From Chryseobacterium joostei (GTDB lineage Bacteria; Bacteroidota; Bacteroidia; Flavobacteriales; Weeksellaceae), in assembly GCF_003815775.1 (NCBI RefSeq), contig NZ_CP033926.1:2356001-2420000 (forward strand): a stretch of 64,000 bases of DNA, given 5' to 3'. Position numbers and translations under genes: made by a program. Below, piece by piece: positions 1-8,804 of the stretch. Below the pieces are notes generated by a model, which did no database searches, had not been told where the DNA came from, and worked only from the letters and a program-made list of their open reading frames with translations. The stretch's first letter is position 1; each line of letters starts with the position of its first letter.

Positions 1-2
1 CC

Positions 3-701
3 TATGACATGCAGTATTCGTATGAAGAAATTCAAAGGTTTTCAACATTTGATCATATTAAAAACTGGTTCTTTCTGAAAGGCATCAAATCAGTGATTAA
101 TATTTTTTTCATTTTGAGCCTACTTATTTTTTCAGCATTTACATGGATGAAGAAAAAGAAACTAATCACTCTGATCTGTATTTCCCTGTTGATAAAAAGT
201 ATACTCGTTCTTGCTTTTTCAGCACAGTACAGATTTTTCATCGATGTTTTCTTTGTAATATTCCTTGTAATGTTTCATGAATATTTTGATAAAAGAAAAT
301 CTTTGGTTGTTTTTTCCGGACTCAGTTTATTTTTTATTTCAATATTGTCCTTTCCTAGTTTTATTCAACAATCTATTCCAAGTTTTCGCTTGGGAAGCTT
401 CATGGCAGGATTCAAAAAGGAACAACTTTATCAGCCATCTACTTACCAATATCATCAATTCAATACTTTTAAAGTGGGAAATTTAAATTTCAATGTTTCT
501 AAAAATTACCCCTATAATTTTGACACTCCACTTCCAGCCATCTCTAGCAGCTACATTTTTGATGATGTAAAAGCTCGAATTTTTCCTCAACTTATTAATA
601 AAAATGACATGAAAAAGGGATTTATCTGGAAAAAGATAACTCCCGAGGAAAAAAAGGAAGCTGCAACCGTGATCAATAATATCGAAAACATTGATAAATA
701 G
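3..701 (+). CDS. C-terminal part of a polytopic membrane protein (5' truncated by window edge)
   Basis: The reading frame is open to the left edge of the window with no stop, so the internal Met at position 9 is probably not the true start and only the C-terminal part is seen. The visible part has about three hydrophobic segments (roughly residues 27-45, 50-65 and 75-95) linked by short Lys-rich loops, followed by a soluble tail of about 120 residues rich in Tyr, Phe and Asn that ends in a charged helix. This resembles large Bacteroidota integral membrane proteins with a multi-TM core and a C-terminal tail (for example the LIC_10190 type), but the part shown does not prove the family. It lies 50 bp upstream of aroC, which has its own promoter motif. 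Function unknown. Confidence 0.6.
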   Translation, partial: YDMQYSYEEIQRFSTFDHIKNWFFLKGIKSVINIFFILSLLIFSAFTWMKKKKLITLICISLLIKSILVLAFSAQYRFFIDVFFVIFLVMFHEYFDKRKSLVVFSGLSLFFISILSFPSFIQQSIPSFRLGSFMAGFKKEQLYQPSTYQYHQFNTFKVGNLNFNVSKNYPYNFDTPLPAISSSYIFDDVKARIFPQLINKNDMKKGFIWKKITPEEKKEAATVINNIENIDK

Positions 702-739
702 AACAAATCTAGAAACTTTATTATCTGAAGAAAAAAAGG

Positions 740-747
740 TAATTTTG
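740..747 (+). promoter_or_regulatory. Bacteroidota -7 element upstream of aroC
   Basis: TAATTTTG matches the Bacteroidetes -7 consensus TAnnTTTG. Only 4 nt separate it from the aroC ATG, so the transcript would start at or next to the start codon (leaderless). No good -33 TTTG is visible about 19 nt upstream. Confidence 0.5.
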
Positions 748-751
748 TATC

Positions 752-1822
752 ATGTTCAATTCATTAGGTAATCTTCTTAGTCTTACAACATTTGGAGAAA
801 GTCACGGAGTGGCTTACGGCGGTATCATCAATAATTTTCCGGCAGGTTTAACGGTAGATCTCGATAAGGTTCAATATGAACTGGGACGAAGAAAACCCGG
901 CCAGTCTGCTATTGTTACTCAAAGAAAAGAAAGTGACACTGTAAAGTTTCTTTCAGGGATCTTTGACGGAAAAACAACAGGTACCCCTATTGGTTTTATC
1001 ATTGAAAACGAAAATCAGAAATCAAAGGATTATGACCATATTGCAGGAGCATATCGTCCGAGCCATGCTGATTTTACGTATGACCAAAAATTTGGTTTTA
1101 GGGATCACCGCGGAGGCGGAAAATCTTCTGCAAGAGAAACCATGAACTGGGTAGTGGCTGGAGCTCTTGCCAAACAACTTTTACCAGAGATTGAAATCAA
1201 CGCTTACGTTTCTTCCGTAGGTGATATTTTCTGCGAAAAACCTTATCAGGCTTTAGATTTTTCTAAGACGGAAAGCAATGATGTACGTTGTCCGGATGCT
1301 GAAACGGCAGAAAAAATGATTTCAAGAATCAAGGAAATCAAAAAAGAAGGCAATACCATCGGCGGAACGATTACGTGTGTGATCAAAAATGTTCCTGTAG
1401 GAATAGGTGAACCTATATTTTCTAAGCTTCAGGCAGAGCTAGCAAAAGCAATGCTGAATATTAATGCCTGCAAAGGTTTTGAATATGGAAGCGGATTCTG
1501 TGGGGCAAAAATGACAGGAAAAGAGCATAATGATGCTTTCAATACTGATTTTTCCACAAAATCTAACTTATCAGGAGGTATTCAGGGAGGTATTTCCAAT
1601 GGAATGGATATCTACTTCCGTGTAGCCTTCAAACCTGTAGCCACTATTTTGAGACCTCAGGACAGTATAGATAAGGATGGAAATCCTGTTATTGTAGAAG
1701 GTAAGGGACGCCATGATCCATGTGTAGTACCAAGAGCTGTTCCTGTAGTGGAAAGTCTTGCTGCATTTGTATTGGCAGATCTATTTTTGATCAATAAAAC
1801 AAGAAACATCAATAATTTTTAA
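752..1822 (+). CDS. aroC: Chorismate synthase
   Basis: Catalyses the last step of the shikimate pathway: anti-1,4-elimination of phosphate from 5-enolpyruvylshikimate-3-phosphate to give chorismate, using reduced FMN. The 356-residue protein has the normal family length and the signatures FGESHG (residues 14-19), GRRKPGQS (about 45-52), RPSHAD (102-107) and [12 protein letters not shown] (119-130), the last being the FMN/substrate-binding signature. The ATG at 752 follows a -7 promoter element by 4 nt. Two thioredoxin-fold genes follow with gaps of 17 and 9 bp, suggesting a small operon. Chorismate would also feed menaquinone synthesis, for which a menE-like gene lies at 62 kb. Identification is secure. 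Confidence 0.98.
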   Translation: MFNSLGNLLSLTTFGESHGVAYGGIINNFPAGLTVDLDKVQYELGRRKPGQSAIVTQRKESDTVKFLSGIFDGKTTGTPIGFIIENENQKSKDYDHIAGAYRPSHADFTYDQKFGFRDHRGGGKSSARETMNWVVAGALAKQLLPEIEINAYVSSVGDIFCEKPYQALDFSKTESNDVRCPDAETAEKMISRIKEIKKEGNTIGGTITCVIKNVPVGIGEPIFSKLQAELAKAMLNINACKGFEYGSGFCGAKMTGKEHNDAFNTDFSTKSNLSGGIQGGISNGMDIYFRVAFKPVATILRPQDSIDKDGNPVIVEGKGRHDPCVVPRAVPVVESLAAFVLADLFLINKTRNINNF

Positions 1823-1839
1823 TATAAATATTTTTGGTA

Positions 1840-2403
1840 ATGAAAAATTACTGGGATCAAGGAATTTCTTTTGAAGAGTATCTTCAAATAGCAAACAAAA
1901 GATTAGAGAATCCTGCTAACGAACAGGAACTTGAATATAAACAATACTATGAGCTTGGGCTTCAGAGAATGGACAGAACTGTAAAAAAATATGTCCCGGA
2001 TGAAGAACAGCTAAAGGAATTGGCATCCAAGAACTTTGACGGAAAAATTTTAGTTATTTCCGAAGCTTGGTGTGGGGATGCCAGTGCAACAGTTCCTGCT
2101 TTATTCAAATTCTTTGAAGGACATAATGAAATCAGAGTGTTTCTAAGAGATAGTGATAAAAGCTTAATCAATCAGTTTTTAACTAACGGAACAGAATCTA
2201 TTCCTAAGGTTCTTATTCTGGATAAGGATTTTAATGTAAAAAACTCTTGGGGACCTCGTCCGAAGTATGGGTATGAATTACTAATGAAATACAAAGCTGA
2301 TCCGGAAGGATATCCAAAAGAAACGTTCTATAACGATCTGCAGATATACTATGCAAAGAACAGAGGAAAGGATGCTGTTCAGGAAATCTTGGATCTGCTA
2401 TAA
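1840..2403 (+). CDS. Thioredoxin-family protein with WCGD site
   Basis: A protein of about 187 residues. I start it at ATG 1840 (MKNYWDQGISFEEY) and not at the in-frame TTG six bases earlier. The thioredoxin-like fold is suggested by a central beta strand followed by SEAWCGDASATVPAL (Cys about residue 78), then a segment with GTESIPKVLILD that resembles the cis-Pro loop (SIP) of thioredoxins. The active site has one Cys (WCGD), not CxxC, as in the Bacteroidota and Firmicutes 'thioredoxin family protein' group (Thioredoxin_9-like). A classical dithiol oxidoreductase cycle is therefore unlikely. There is no signal peptide, so it is probably cytoplasmic. It sits 17 bp after aroC and 9 bp before a TlpA-like gene. 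Precise role unknown. Confidence 0.85.
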   Translation: MKNYWDQGISFEEYLQIANKRLENPANEQELEYKQYYELGLQRMDRTVKKYVPDEEQLKELASKNFDGKILVISEAWCGDASATVPALFKFFEGHNEIRVFLRDSDKSLINQFLTNGTESIPKVLILDKDFNVKNSWGPRPKYGYELLMKYKADPEGYPKETFYNDLQIYYAKNRGKDAVQEILDLL

Positions 2404-2412
2404 AAACAGCTT

Positions 2413-2952
2413 ATGAAAAAAGGTATCATTTTTATTGTATTAATTGTCATCATTGGTATCATTGCTTTTGTACCGGGAGTAAAGGATTTTCTGAAAAATC
2501 AGTTTTTTCCTATTGCTACCATTGAAAATGCAGTGCATGTAAGTGAAGAGGACTACGACGTTGACCTTAAGGGAATCAATGCACCAAGTACCAACCTTAA
2601 AAACTTTAAGGATAAGGCCGTTTTTCTGAACTTCTGGGGAACGTGGTGTCCGCCGTGTAGAAAAGAATGGCCATCCATTCAGAAATTGTATGATTCCAGA
2701 AAAGGAAATGTAGACTTTGTTCTTATCGCCATGAATGATAAGGAAGAAGATGTAAGAAAATTTTTAAAGGAAAATAATTATACAGTGCCCGTATACATTG
2801 CCCAAAGCCCTATTTCTGAAAAAATTCTTCCTAAAGTATTTCCTACTACTTTCCTGTTGGATAAGAGCGGAAGAATCCTTATTAAGGAAGATGCATCCAA
2901 GGATTGGGATACAGAGTCTGTGCATCAGTTTATTGACAATATCATAAAATAA
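2413..2952 (+). CDS. TlpA/ResA-like membrane-anchored thiol-disulfide oxidoreductase
   Basis: 179 residues. Residues 4-22 form one hydrophobic N-terminal segment (uncleaved anchor), followed by a periplasmic AhpC/TSA-TlpA-type thioredoxin domain. The redox site is FWGTWCPPCRKEW with Cys79 and Cys82, and the cis-Pro region is KVFPTTFLLD. TlpA and ResA proteins keep periplasmic cysteines reduced, for instance before haem ligation in cytochrome c maturation. The substrate here cannot be inferred. The start lies 9 bp after the preceding thioredoxin-like gene, so they are probably cotranscribed. Family assignment is secure, physiological role is not. Confidence 0.92.
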   Translation: MKKGIIFIVLIVIIGIIAFVPGVKDFLKNQFFPIATIENAVHVSEEDYDVDLKGINAPSTNLKNFKDKAVFLNFWGTWCPPCRKEWPSIQKLYDSRKGNVDFVLIAMNDKEEDVRKFLKENNYTVPVYIAQSPISEKILPKVFPTTFLLDKSGRILIKEDASKDWDTESVHQFIDNIIK

Positions 2953-3037
2953 TTTTTTAACTAAATTTTATAATTAGTTGGTACAGGATTTGTGAAATTT
3001 ATAGTGTTGAAAAATTTATTTAAATCCAAACACAAAA

Positions 3038-3382
3038 ATGAAATATTCAAAATTAAATCTTGCAAAAGAAGCTATCAGTCACAAGGGCTTTGTAAAAAAG
3101 ATCCCTGATATTTTCAGAATGGTAAAACTGTGGAGAAAAGGAGTTTATCCAATAAAATCCATTGACATTATTCTTCCTCTGTTAGGAATTCTGTATGTCA
3201 TCTCTCCTATTGACCTTCTTCCCGAATTTGCCATACCGGTACTCGGAGTAATGGATGATCTGGCCGTGTTGTCACTTACCATTCCAAAACTCATTAAAGA
3301 GGTTGACAAATTTTTACTTTGGGAAGCTGAACAAAGATATAAGGGAACCCAAGTCATTGATGCTGAAATCTTAAAACAATAG
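3038..3382 (+). CDS. YkvA-family (DUF1232) small membrane protein
   Basis: 114 residues. The central hydrophobic region holds the DUF1232 signature, seen here as YVISPIDLLPEFAIPVLGVM followed by DD (about residues 53-74). The family is common in bacteria and of unknown function. The N-terminal third is basic and helical, and the C-terminus is a charged amphipathic helix. One or two short membrane-inserted helices are likely. The gene stands alone, 85 bp after the tlpA-like gene, and is followed by a clear stem-loop terminator. Confidence 0.88.
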   Translation: MKYSKLNLAKEAISHKGFVKKIPDIFRMVKLWRKGVYPIKSIDIILPLLGILYVISPIDLLPEFAIPVLGVMDDLAVLSLTIPKLIKEVDKFLLWEAEQRYKGTQVIDAEILKQ

Positions 3383-3396
3383 TTTATTATATTTTC

Positions 3397-3428
3397 AAAC
3401 CATTCTGTAAGGTACAGGATGGTTTTTT
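3397..3428 (+). terminator. Rho-independent terminator after the DUF1232 gene
   Basis: An imperfect inverted repeat (AAACCAT-CTGTA paired with TACAG-ATGGTTT) is followed by a T-run. It lies 15 bp after the stop codon. Confidence 0.75.
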
Positions 3429-3451
3429 ATTTATCAAATGAGCGATAAATT

Positions 3452-3481
3452 TTTGAGCCTTATTTCAAATCCTTAAATTTG
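3452..3481 (+). promoter_or_regulatory. Bacteroidota promoter for pyrE-pyrF
   Basis: TTTG (3452-3455), an 18 nt spacer and TAAATTTG (3474-3481) fit the flavobacterial promoter consensus very well. The ATG is 19 nt downstream of the -7 element. Confidence 0.7.
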
Positions 3482-3500
3482 CAATATCTAATAAAAAATA

Positions 3501-4880
3501 ATGGAAAGTAAAAAAGAATTCTTCTTAGAGTGCTACAAGCTAGGTATCATTAAATTTGGAAGGTTTACCTTGAAAAGCGGTATTGAAAGTCCGTTTTATG
3601 TAGACCTGAGACCTCTAGCCTCAGATCCTAAAATCTTAAAAAATCTTGCTAATTATTTACTGGAAATGCTTCCATTGGATAATTTCGATTTAATATGTGG
3701 AGTTCCTTATGCTGCCCTTCCTATGGCTACTGCAATGTCATTGGAAAGCTATATTCCATTAATTATTAAAAGAAAAGAAGCGAAAAGCTATGGTACAAAG
3801 AAGCTGATTGAGGGAATTTACCAGAAAGGACAAAACTGTCTTTTGGTAGAAGATGTAATTACTTCAGGAAAATCTTTGTTGGAAACCATTCCCGAAATAG
3901 AGCAGGAAGATCTTAAAGTTTCTGACATTGTAGTGGTGCTGGATAGAGAGCAAGGTGGAAAGCAACTGTTAGAAAGCAAAGGATATAGAGTACACACTCT
4001 TTTCAATATTTCGGAAGTATGTGACATTCTTCAGGAAACTGGTGAGTTATCTGATGAAGAAGTAAAGAGAATTCAGGATTTCCTACAAGGGAATCACATT
4101 CAGTTTGAAGAAGAAACTCGATCTTCTTATGAACAAAAGCTTCAGAATGCACAACATTCTGTTTCAAAAAAATTACTGGAAACTGCTTTAGCTAAAAAAT
4201 CAAACCTTATTGCTTCTGCAGACGTAACCACGACTCAAGAGCTACTAGATTTTGCTGAAAAAGTAGGACCTCACATTGTTGCTTTAAAAACGCATATTGA
4301 TATTATTTCGGATTTTGAATACGAAAAAACGATCACGCCTCTAAAGGAAATTGCTGCAAGACACCAATTCCTATTAATGGAAGACAGAAAATTTGCAGAC
4401 ATCGGAAATACTCAGGAATTACAATTTACAAGCGGAGTCTTTAAGATTACAAACTGGGCCGATTTTGTAACGTCTCAGGTTATCGGAGGTTTTGAATCTC
4501 TAGACTGCTTCAATAATGTAGGTGTAGTCGCAATTGTAGGAATGTCTTCTAAAGGAACTTTAACGACTGCCAGCTATCGTGAGGAAGCATTAAAAGTTGC
4601 TCTATCTCACCCTAATGTAATTGGTGGAGTTTCACAGAATAAAATTCCGGAAGAACTATTACTATTCACTCCAGGAGTAAATCTTGCCGACTCAGGAGAT
4701 GGAAAAGGACAGCAATATAATACGCCGGAGCACGTTTTCAAAACCCTGCATACAGATTTTATTATTGTAGGGAGAGGAATCTACAAGTCTGATAATCCGG
4801 AAGCATCCGCTGTTACCTATAAAACTGAGGGTTGGAACGCTTATATTAATTCTTTGGAAAAAAAAGCAATTCAGGGTTAA
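3501..4880 (+). CDS. pyrEF: Bifunctional orotate phosphoribosyltransferase / OMP decarboxylase (UMP synthase-type fusion)
   Basis: 459 residues with two domains joined in the order found in eukaryotic UMP synthase. Residues about 1-205 are orotate phosphoribosyltransferase, which makes OMP from orotate and PRPP: the PRPP-binding loop is VEDVITSGKS (116-125) and the catalytic Lys-rich loop is IIKRKEAKSYGTK (about 88-100). Residues about 215-459 are OMP decarboxylase: SADVTT, LKTHIDI (261-267) and the catalytic DRKFADIGNT (294-303) with the Lys-Asp-Lys-Asp array. DRKFADIGNT is the eukaryote-like OMPDC form. The protein would complete the last two steps of de novo UMP synthesis in the cytoplasm. 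No frameshift or internal stop was seen. A good promoter precedes the gene. Confidence 0.96.
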   Translation: MESKKEFFLECYKLGIIKFGRFTLKSGIESPFYVDLRPLASDPKILKNLANYLLEMLPLDNFDLICGVPYAALPMATAMSLESYIPLIIKRKEAKSYGTKKLIEGIYQKGQNCLLVEDVITSGKSLLETIPEIEQEDLKVSDIVVVLDREQGGKQLLESKGYRVHTLFNISEVCDILQETGELSDEEVKRIQDFLQGNHIQFEEETRSSYEQKLQNAQHSVSKKLLETALAKKSNLIASADVTTTQELLDFAEKVGPHIVALKTHIDIISDFEYEKTITPLKEIAARHQFLLMEDRKFADIGNTQELQFTSGVFKITNWADFVTSQVIGGFESLDCFNNVGVVAIVGMSSKGTLTTASYREEALKVALSHPNVIGGVSQNKIPEELLLFTPGVNLADSGDGKGQQYNTPEHVFKTLHTDFIIVGRGIYKSDNPEASAVTYKTEGWNAYINSLEKKAIQG

Positions 4881-4908
4881 AATCTTATAAAGTATATACA
4901 AAATAAGT

Positions 4909-4916
4909 TATATTTG
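4909..4916 (+). promoter_or_regulatory. -7 promoter element upstream of the M1-like gene
   Basis: TATATTTG fits TAnnTTTG and lies 17 nt before the TTG start at 4934, between it and the pyrE-pyrF stop. Confidence 0.45.
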
Positions 4917-4933
4917 AGCTTTATCACGGATAT

Positions 4934-7756
4934 TTGAAAAAGATCAGCATTTGCCTTATTTTGTTTTGGGGAGTTGTACAGGTTTCTGCACAGAAAGACA
5001 GTATTTATATTGAGGCTAAACTGTCTCCTGACAGGAAATCTTTGGAAGTCAATCAGGAAATTGTTTATTACAATCATTCTGACAAAGACCTGAATACAGT
5101 AAAACTTCTGAATTGGGTTTCCGCCTACAACAAGCGCGGAACATCTTTAGTCTACAGAAAACTGGAAGACAGAAACAATGATTTGCATTTTGCTAAGAAT
5201 GATGAACTGGGAAAACTTCTGGAACTGAATATTAAAAATTCTGAAAATCAGGAGATCCCCATCAATACCATTTCAGATGAAAATCTTTTTCTTCCTCTGA
5301 ATGAAGCATTAAAACCTGGCGAGAGCATTACCCTGCAGCTTCAATACAAGATGTTGCTCCCCGATAAAAAATTTACGGGATACGGAACATCTTCTCAAAA
5401 CACTGCACTAAAATATTTCTTTATTGTTCCGGATCATTTTGATCCGGACAATATTTCTCAAAATAACTATCATGACATTGAGGAGCCGGTAAGCTTCAAT
5501 ACTTTTTGGACTGTAAATTTTGATATTCCGGTCAATAATTTCATTGAAGGAAACCTACCTCAGGTTCAAATGAATTCTTTTAAGGGCTATCTGGATTCTG
5601 ATCCTGAGTTCTTAATTTCCCAAACTGCCTATCCTTCTATAACAACCAATGTGGATGGCAGTAGTACTGTAGTTAAATTTGGTTATAATCTTAAACCTGA
5701 AGAAAAACAGAATCTTGAATTTTACTTACCTCTTCATTTAAAATTCCTGAAAGAAAAACTAGGTTTTCTCCCGGAAAGCATATTCATTTCTGATAAATTT
5801 AGAGCCAAGGAAGATTTTTTCGGGAATAATGACATTACTTTCTGGAAATTCAGATTTCAGTTATTTACTGATGCAGAAAAAACCGATCTAGATTATTTTG
5901 GAATCATTACCAAAAAAATTCTTGACGAGAATATTATTGCAGATAAGCAGAAAGATCATTGGTTTAAAAATGGTTTAAAATCATATATTGAAATCCAATA
6001 TCTGAATAAATTCTATAAAGACACAAAACTTTTAGGCACATTACCAGAGTCCAAGTTATTTGGCCTCAAACCTTTAAAATTATTTCATGCTTCAAAGGTT
6101 AAGCTTCTGGACCGCTATGGACTGGCCTATCAATATATTATGCTTCAAAATCTGGATCAGAAAATTGATGAGAACTTTGCTGTATTAAGTAATTTTAATG
6201 ATATGGCTATCAGTAGTTTTGAAACAGGAAGCCTATTCAATTATTCAGCTGATAAAATAGGTGACTCCACATTCAATGATCTTGTAAAAAGTTATATTTC
6301 ACAAAATTCAGGGAAGAAGATCAATCCGGAAGAATTTTTGAAAGAACTGTCTAAAAAAGATAAGTCTACAAATTACCTTACAGATTTTTTCAAACAAAAA
6401 AACAGGGTAAATTTCAAGCTGAAGCGCATTAAAAAAGAAAATGATTCTCTTCAAATCAAAATAGCAAGAAATACAGATGCCTCAATTCCTGTAAAACTGG
6501 AAACAGAAACCAGGGAGGGAGAAAAAAAAGAATATTGGATTGAAAATGAAGAAAACGAAAGAGTCAAAAATTTTTCTCTTCCGGCGTCAGACAATATTTA
6601 TAAGATCACTTTAAACAACGGATATATTTTCCCTGAGTCTAACTACAGGGATAACTTCCTGTACGCAAAAGGAATATTTTCAAATACAAAAAAGATTAAG
6701 CTTAAGCTGATAAAGGATATTCCAAATCCCGAGTACAATGAGATTTATATAAGCCCAAGGGTTCGTTTCAACAATACATATGATAAATTCCTTTTGGGAG
6801 TTAATTTAAAGAACCAATCGTTTTTTGATCAAAAATTTCTGTACTCATTTACACCCATGTACAGTACAGGAACCGGAAAATTGACAGGTTCCGGAGCTGT
6901 CTCCTACTCTTTTCTACCTGCTGAAAGTATTTTCAGAAGCCTCACGTTTGGAGCTTCCGGTTCTTATTTTCACTATGATTATGGATTAGCGTATAGAAAA
7001 GGATCTTTATTTTCCAATTTCAACTTTAGAAAAAACCCAAGAAGTACGGTTAGTAGAAGTGTCGGATTTTCATATAATTATTTTGAGAGAGATTTGAGTC
7101 CTCTTATGATTGCCAATGATGACTATAAAAAATATAATCTTTGGAGCGTAGGATACGGATATAGTGACAATCAGATGATTCATGAAAAAAGTTTCAGCCT
7201 GAGTGCACAGGGAATGGAAGACTTCAATAAAATTACTGCTGAAGGATTTTACAGATGGGAATTTGCTCCTAAACAAAAATTAAGTCTTCGATTATTTGCC
7301 GGATATTTTCTAAGAAACGATACTCGAAATAACTTGTTTGATTATGGAATTTCAAGGGTTTCAAACTATACATTTTCCTACAATCTTTTAGGGGAAAGTG
7401 CCAGCAGTGGACTTCTTTCACAACAGTTTATACTAGCTGACGGAGGGTTTAAGTCATTTATTCCCGGTACCGTTAATCAATGGATCACTTCTGCCAATGT
7501 AGATTCCAGTGTGTGGAAAATCTTCCATGTTTATGCTGATGCAGGAATATATAAAAACAAGGATATGCCTGCAAAGTTCATATGGGATACCGGAGTTAAG
7601 GTAAGAATCATTCCGGATTTTCTTGAGGTTTATTTCCCGATACAGTCTTCATTGGGATTTGAGCCATCATTCAAGGATTATGCAAAACGAATCAGATATA
7701 CATTGGTTCTTAATCTTGGATCAATCATCAACGCAGCAAGAAGAGGATGGTATTAA
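4934..7756 (+). CDS. Large secreted/outer-membrane M1-peptidase-like protein without zinc motif
   Basis: 940 residues starting at TTG. This start gives a clean signal peptide (KKISICLILFWGVVQVSAQ), and no nearby ATG does. The N-terminal 200 residues look like the beta-saddle domain of M1 aminopeptidases. Around residues 345-360, KDHWFKNGLKSYIEI resembles the M1 stretch that follows HExxH (EGFAxYxE), yet no HExxH occurs anywhere, so zinc peptidase activity is not expected. From about residue 600 the protein changes to repeated amphipathic strands rich in Tyr, Phe, Gly and Ser, ending FVLNLGSIIN-type near the C-terminus, which suggests an outer-membrane beta barrel. It lies alone between pyrE-pyrF and a terminator. 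I infer a surface-located, probably inactive peptidase-like domain on a barrel; function unknown. Confidence 0.7.
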   Translation: MKKISICLILFWGVVQVSAQKDSIYIEAKLSPDRKSLEVNQEIVYYNHSDKDLNTVKLLNWVSAYNKRGTSLVYRKLEDRNNDLHFAKNDELGKLLELNIKNSENQEIPINTISDENLFLPLNEALKPGESITLQLQYKMLLPDKKFTGYGTSSQNTALKYFFIVPDHFDPDNISQNNYHDIEEPVSFNTFWTVNFDIPVNNFIEGNLPQVQMNSFKGYLDSDPEFLISQTAYPSITTNVDGSSTVVKFGYNLKPEEKQNLEFYLPLHLKFLKEKLGFLPESIFISDKFRAKEDFFGNNDITFWKFRFQLFTDAEKTDLDYFGIITKKILDENIIADKQKDHWFKNGLKSYIEIQYLNKFYKDTKLLGTLPESKLFGLKPLKLFHASKVKLLDRYGLAYQYIMLQNLDQKIDENFAVLSNFNDMAISSFETGSLFNYSADKIGDSTFNDLVKSYISQNSGKKINPEEFLKELSKKDKSTNYLTDFFKQKNRVNFKLKRIKKENDSLQIKIARNTDASIPVKLETETREGEKKEYWIENEENERVKNFSLPASDNIYKITLNNGYIFPESNYRDNFLYAKGIFSNTKKIKLKLIKDIPNPEYNEIYISPRVRFNNTYDKFLLGVNLKNQSFFDQKFLYSFTPMYSTGTGKLTGSGAVSYSFLPAESIFRSLTFGASGSYFHYDYGLAYRKGSLFSNFNFRKNPRSTVSRSVGFSYNYFERDLSPLMIANDDYKKYNLWSVGYGYSDNQMIHEKSFSLSAQGMEDFNKITAEGFYRWEFAPKQKLSLRLFAGYFLRNDTRNNLFDYGISRVSNYTFSYNLLGESASSGLLSQQFILADGGFKSFIPGTVNQWITSANVDSSVWKIFHVYADAGIYKNKDMPAKFIWDTGVKVRIIPDFLEVYFPIQSSLGFEPSFKDYAKRIRYTLVLNLGSIINAARRGWY

Positions 7757-7760
7757 AATA

Positions 7761-7790
7761 AAAGAACAGCTTATATCGGCTGTTCTTTCT
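7761..7790. terminator. Bidirectional stem-loop between convergent genes
   Basis: AAAGAACAGC (7761-7770) pairs perfectly with GCTGTTCTTT (7779-7788) around an 8 nt loop. It lies between the M1-like gene (+) and the T9SS cargo gene (-) and can serve both. Confidence 0.75.
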
Positions 7791-7811
7791 TTATCAACAT
7801 GTATTTAAAAA

Positions 7812-8624
7812 TTAATCTTTAATAATCTTTTGCGAAATAGGAGCATTATTAATGGTTCCTGTTACAATATAAGTTCCCTTGGGAAGCTCTGTAATATCGA
7901 GAAATGAAGCAAATTTTGTGGGAGCTTTTTTAACAACCTGTCTAAATGTGTCATATAATTTTACATCCTTTACCTCCATTCCGAAGACAATTCTGCCATC
8001 TTTTATAAATGGATTCTGTACAAAGCCTGACTTAGCTGAACCTTCAAGGGAAAAATCTACCATATTATCACTATTACTCTCCAAATTCCTTTTTATAGCC
8101 ACAGTAGGTGTTGGGGAAGGTGCCGGGCCATCACCTTTGAATTGATCAGCATTTGCACCATAGCCCACAAAATCCAGTACGTTGGATGCGGCAGGATTTG
8201 TAACCTGTACGATATTTCCCGCTAAAGCAATCTTTCCGGAAACGCTAGATATTCTGATTCCTGGAATTTTATTAGGGGTTCCATCAAAATTGGTAATGGT
8301 GGTTGCAATAAAATCCGGTGTTGGTAAGCTTTCTGTTCCGCCCTCTATTTCAGCTTCCTGAATAAGATATGTTTGTTCGGGTCCCAAAGTCAAGTCTGGC
8401 AGTGTATGATATTGCGTAAAAGCACCTATTGCCGGCGCATATTGTATACTGGCACCCGTAAGGGAAACCAGTGTTGTTCCTATATTTTTAAGAACAATAT
8501 AGTTATTCTTTAAAATAGCCCCTGAACTAGCATTGCCTCCATAGATCTCATTGATCACAATTTGTGCATTCGCTGATGCTGTTACCAATATTAATCCAAC
8601 AATAGTAAAGATTTTTCTCATCAT
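7812..8624 (-). CDS. T9SS-sorted secreted protein with lamin-tail-like domain
   Basis: 270 residues. The signal peptide ends at about residue 20 (IVGLILVTASANA), followed by INEIYGGNASSGA and a segment with YIVLKN, LGPEQTYLIQEA and DFVGYG that resembles the bacterial lamin-tail domain often placed at the start of secreted nucleases or adhesins. The last 70 residues form a type IX secretion C-terminal sorting domain (VKLYDTFRQVV, TELPKGTYIVTGTIN, QKIIKD). The protein is thus expected to cross the outer membrane by T9SS and be surface-attached or released. It is the most downstream of three minus-strand T9SS cargo genes, separated from the next by a terminator, so the three are probably separate transcripts. 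Specific function unknown. Confidence 0.85.
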   Translation of the reverse strand: MMRKIFTIVGLILVTASANAQIVINEIYGGNASSGAILKNNYIVLKNIGTTLVSLTGASIQYAPAIGAFTQYHTLPDLTLGPEQTYLIQEAEIEGGTESLPTPDFIATTITNFDGTPNKIPGIRISSVSGKIALAGNIVQVTNPAASNVLDFVGYGANADQFKGDGPAPSPTPTVAIKRNLESNSDNMVDFSLEGSAKSGFVQNPFIKDGRIVFGMEVKDVKLYDTFRQVVKKAPTKFASFLDITELPKGTYIVTGTINNAPISQKIIKD

Positions 8625-8746
8625 AATAATTTAAGAGGTAAGTTGCGGTAAAATATCAAAAACAATACCACCTGATTGGGAAATTTACAAAAAAACCACC
8701 ATAAATAAGTATACTTTCATAAACAAAATAGTCAGTTCATTACAAT

Positions 8747-8780
8747 AAAAAAATCCGGCCATTTCTTTGAAATGGCCGGA
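8747..8780 (-). terminator. Terminator of the 8805-9608 gene
   Basis: TCCGGCCATTTC pairs with GAAATGGCCGGA around a short loop. Read on the minus strand the stem is followed by a T-run (an A-run at 8747-8753 on the plus strand). Confidence 0.8.
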
Positions 8781-8804
8781 CCGTATTTTGATCTAAAAAC
8801 TTAA

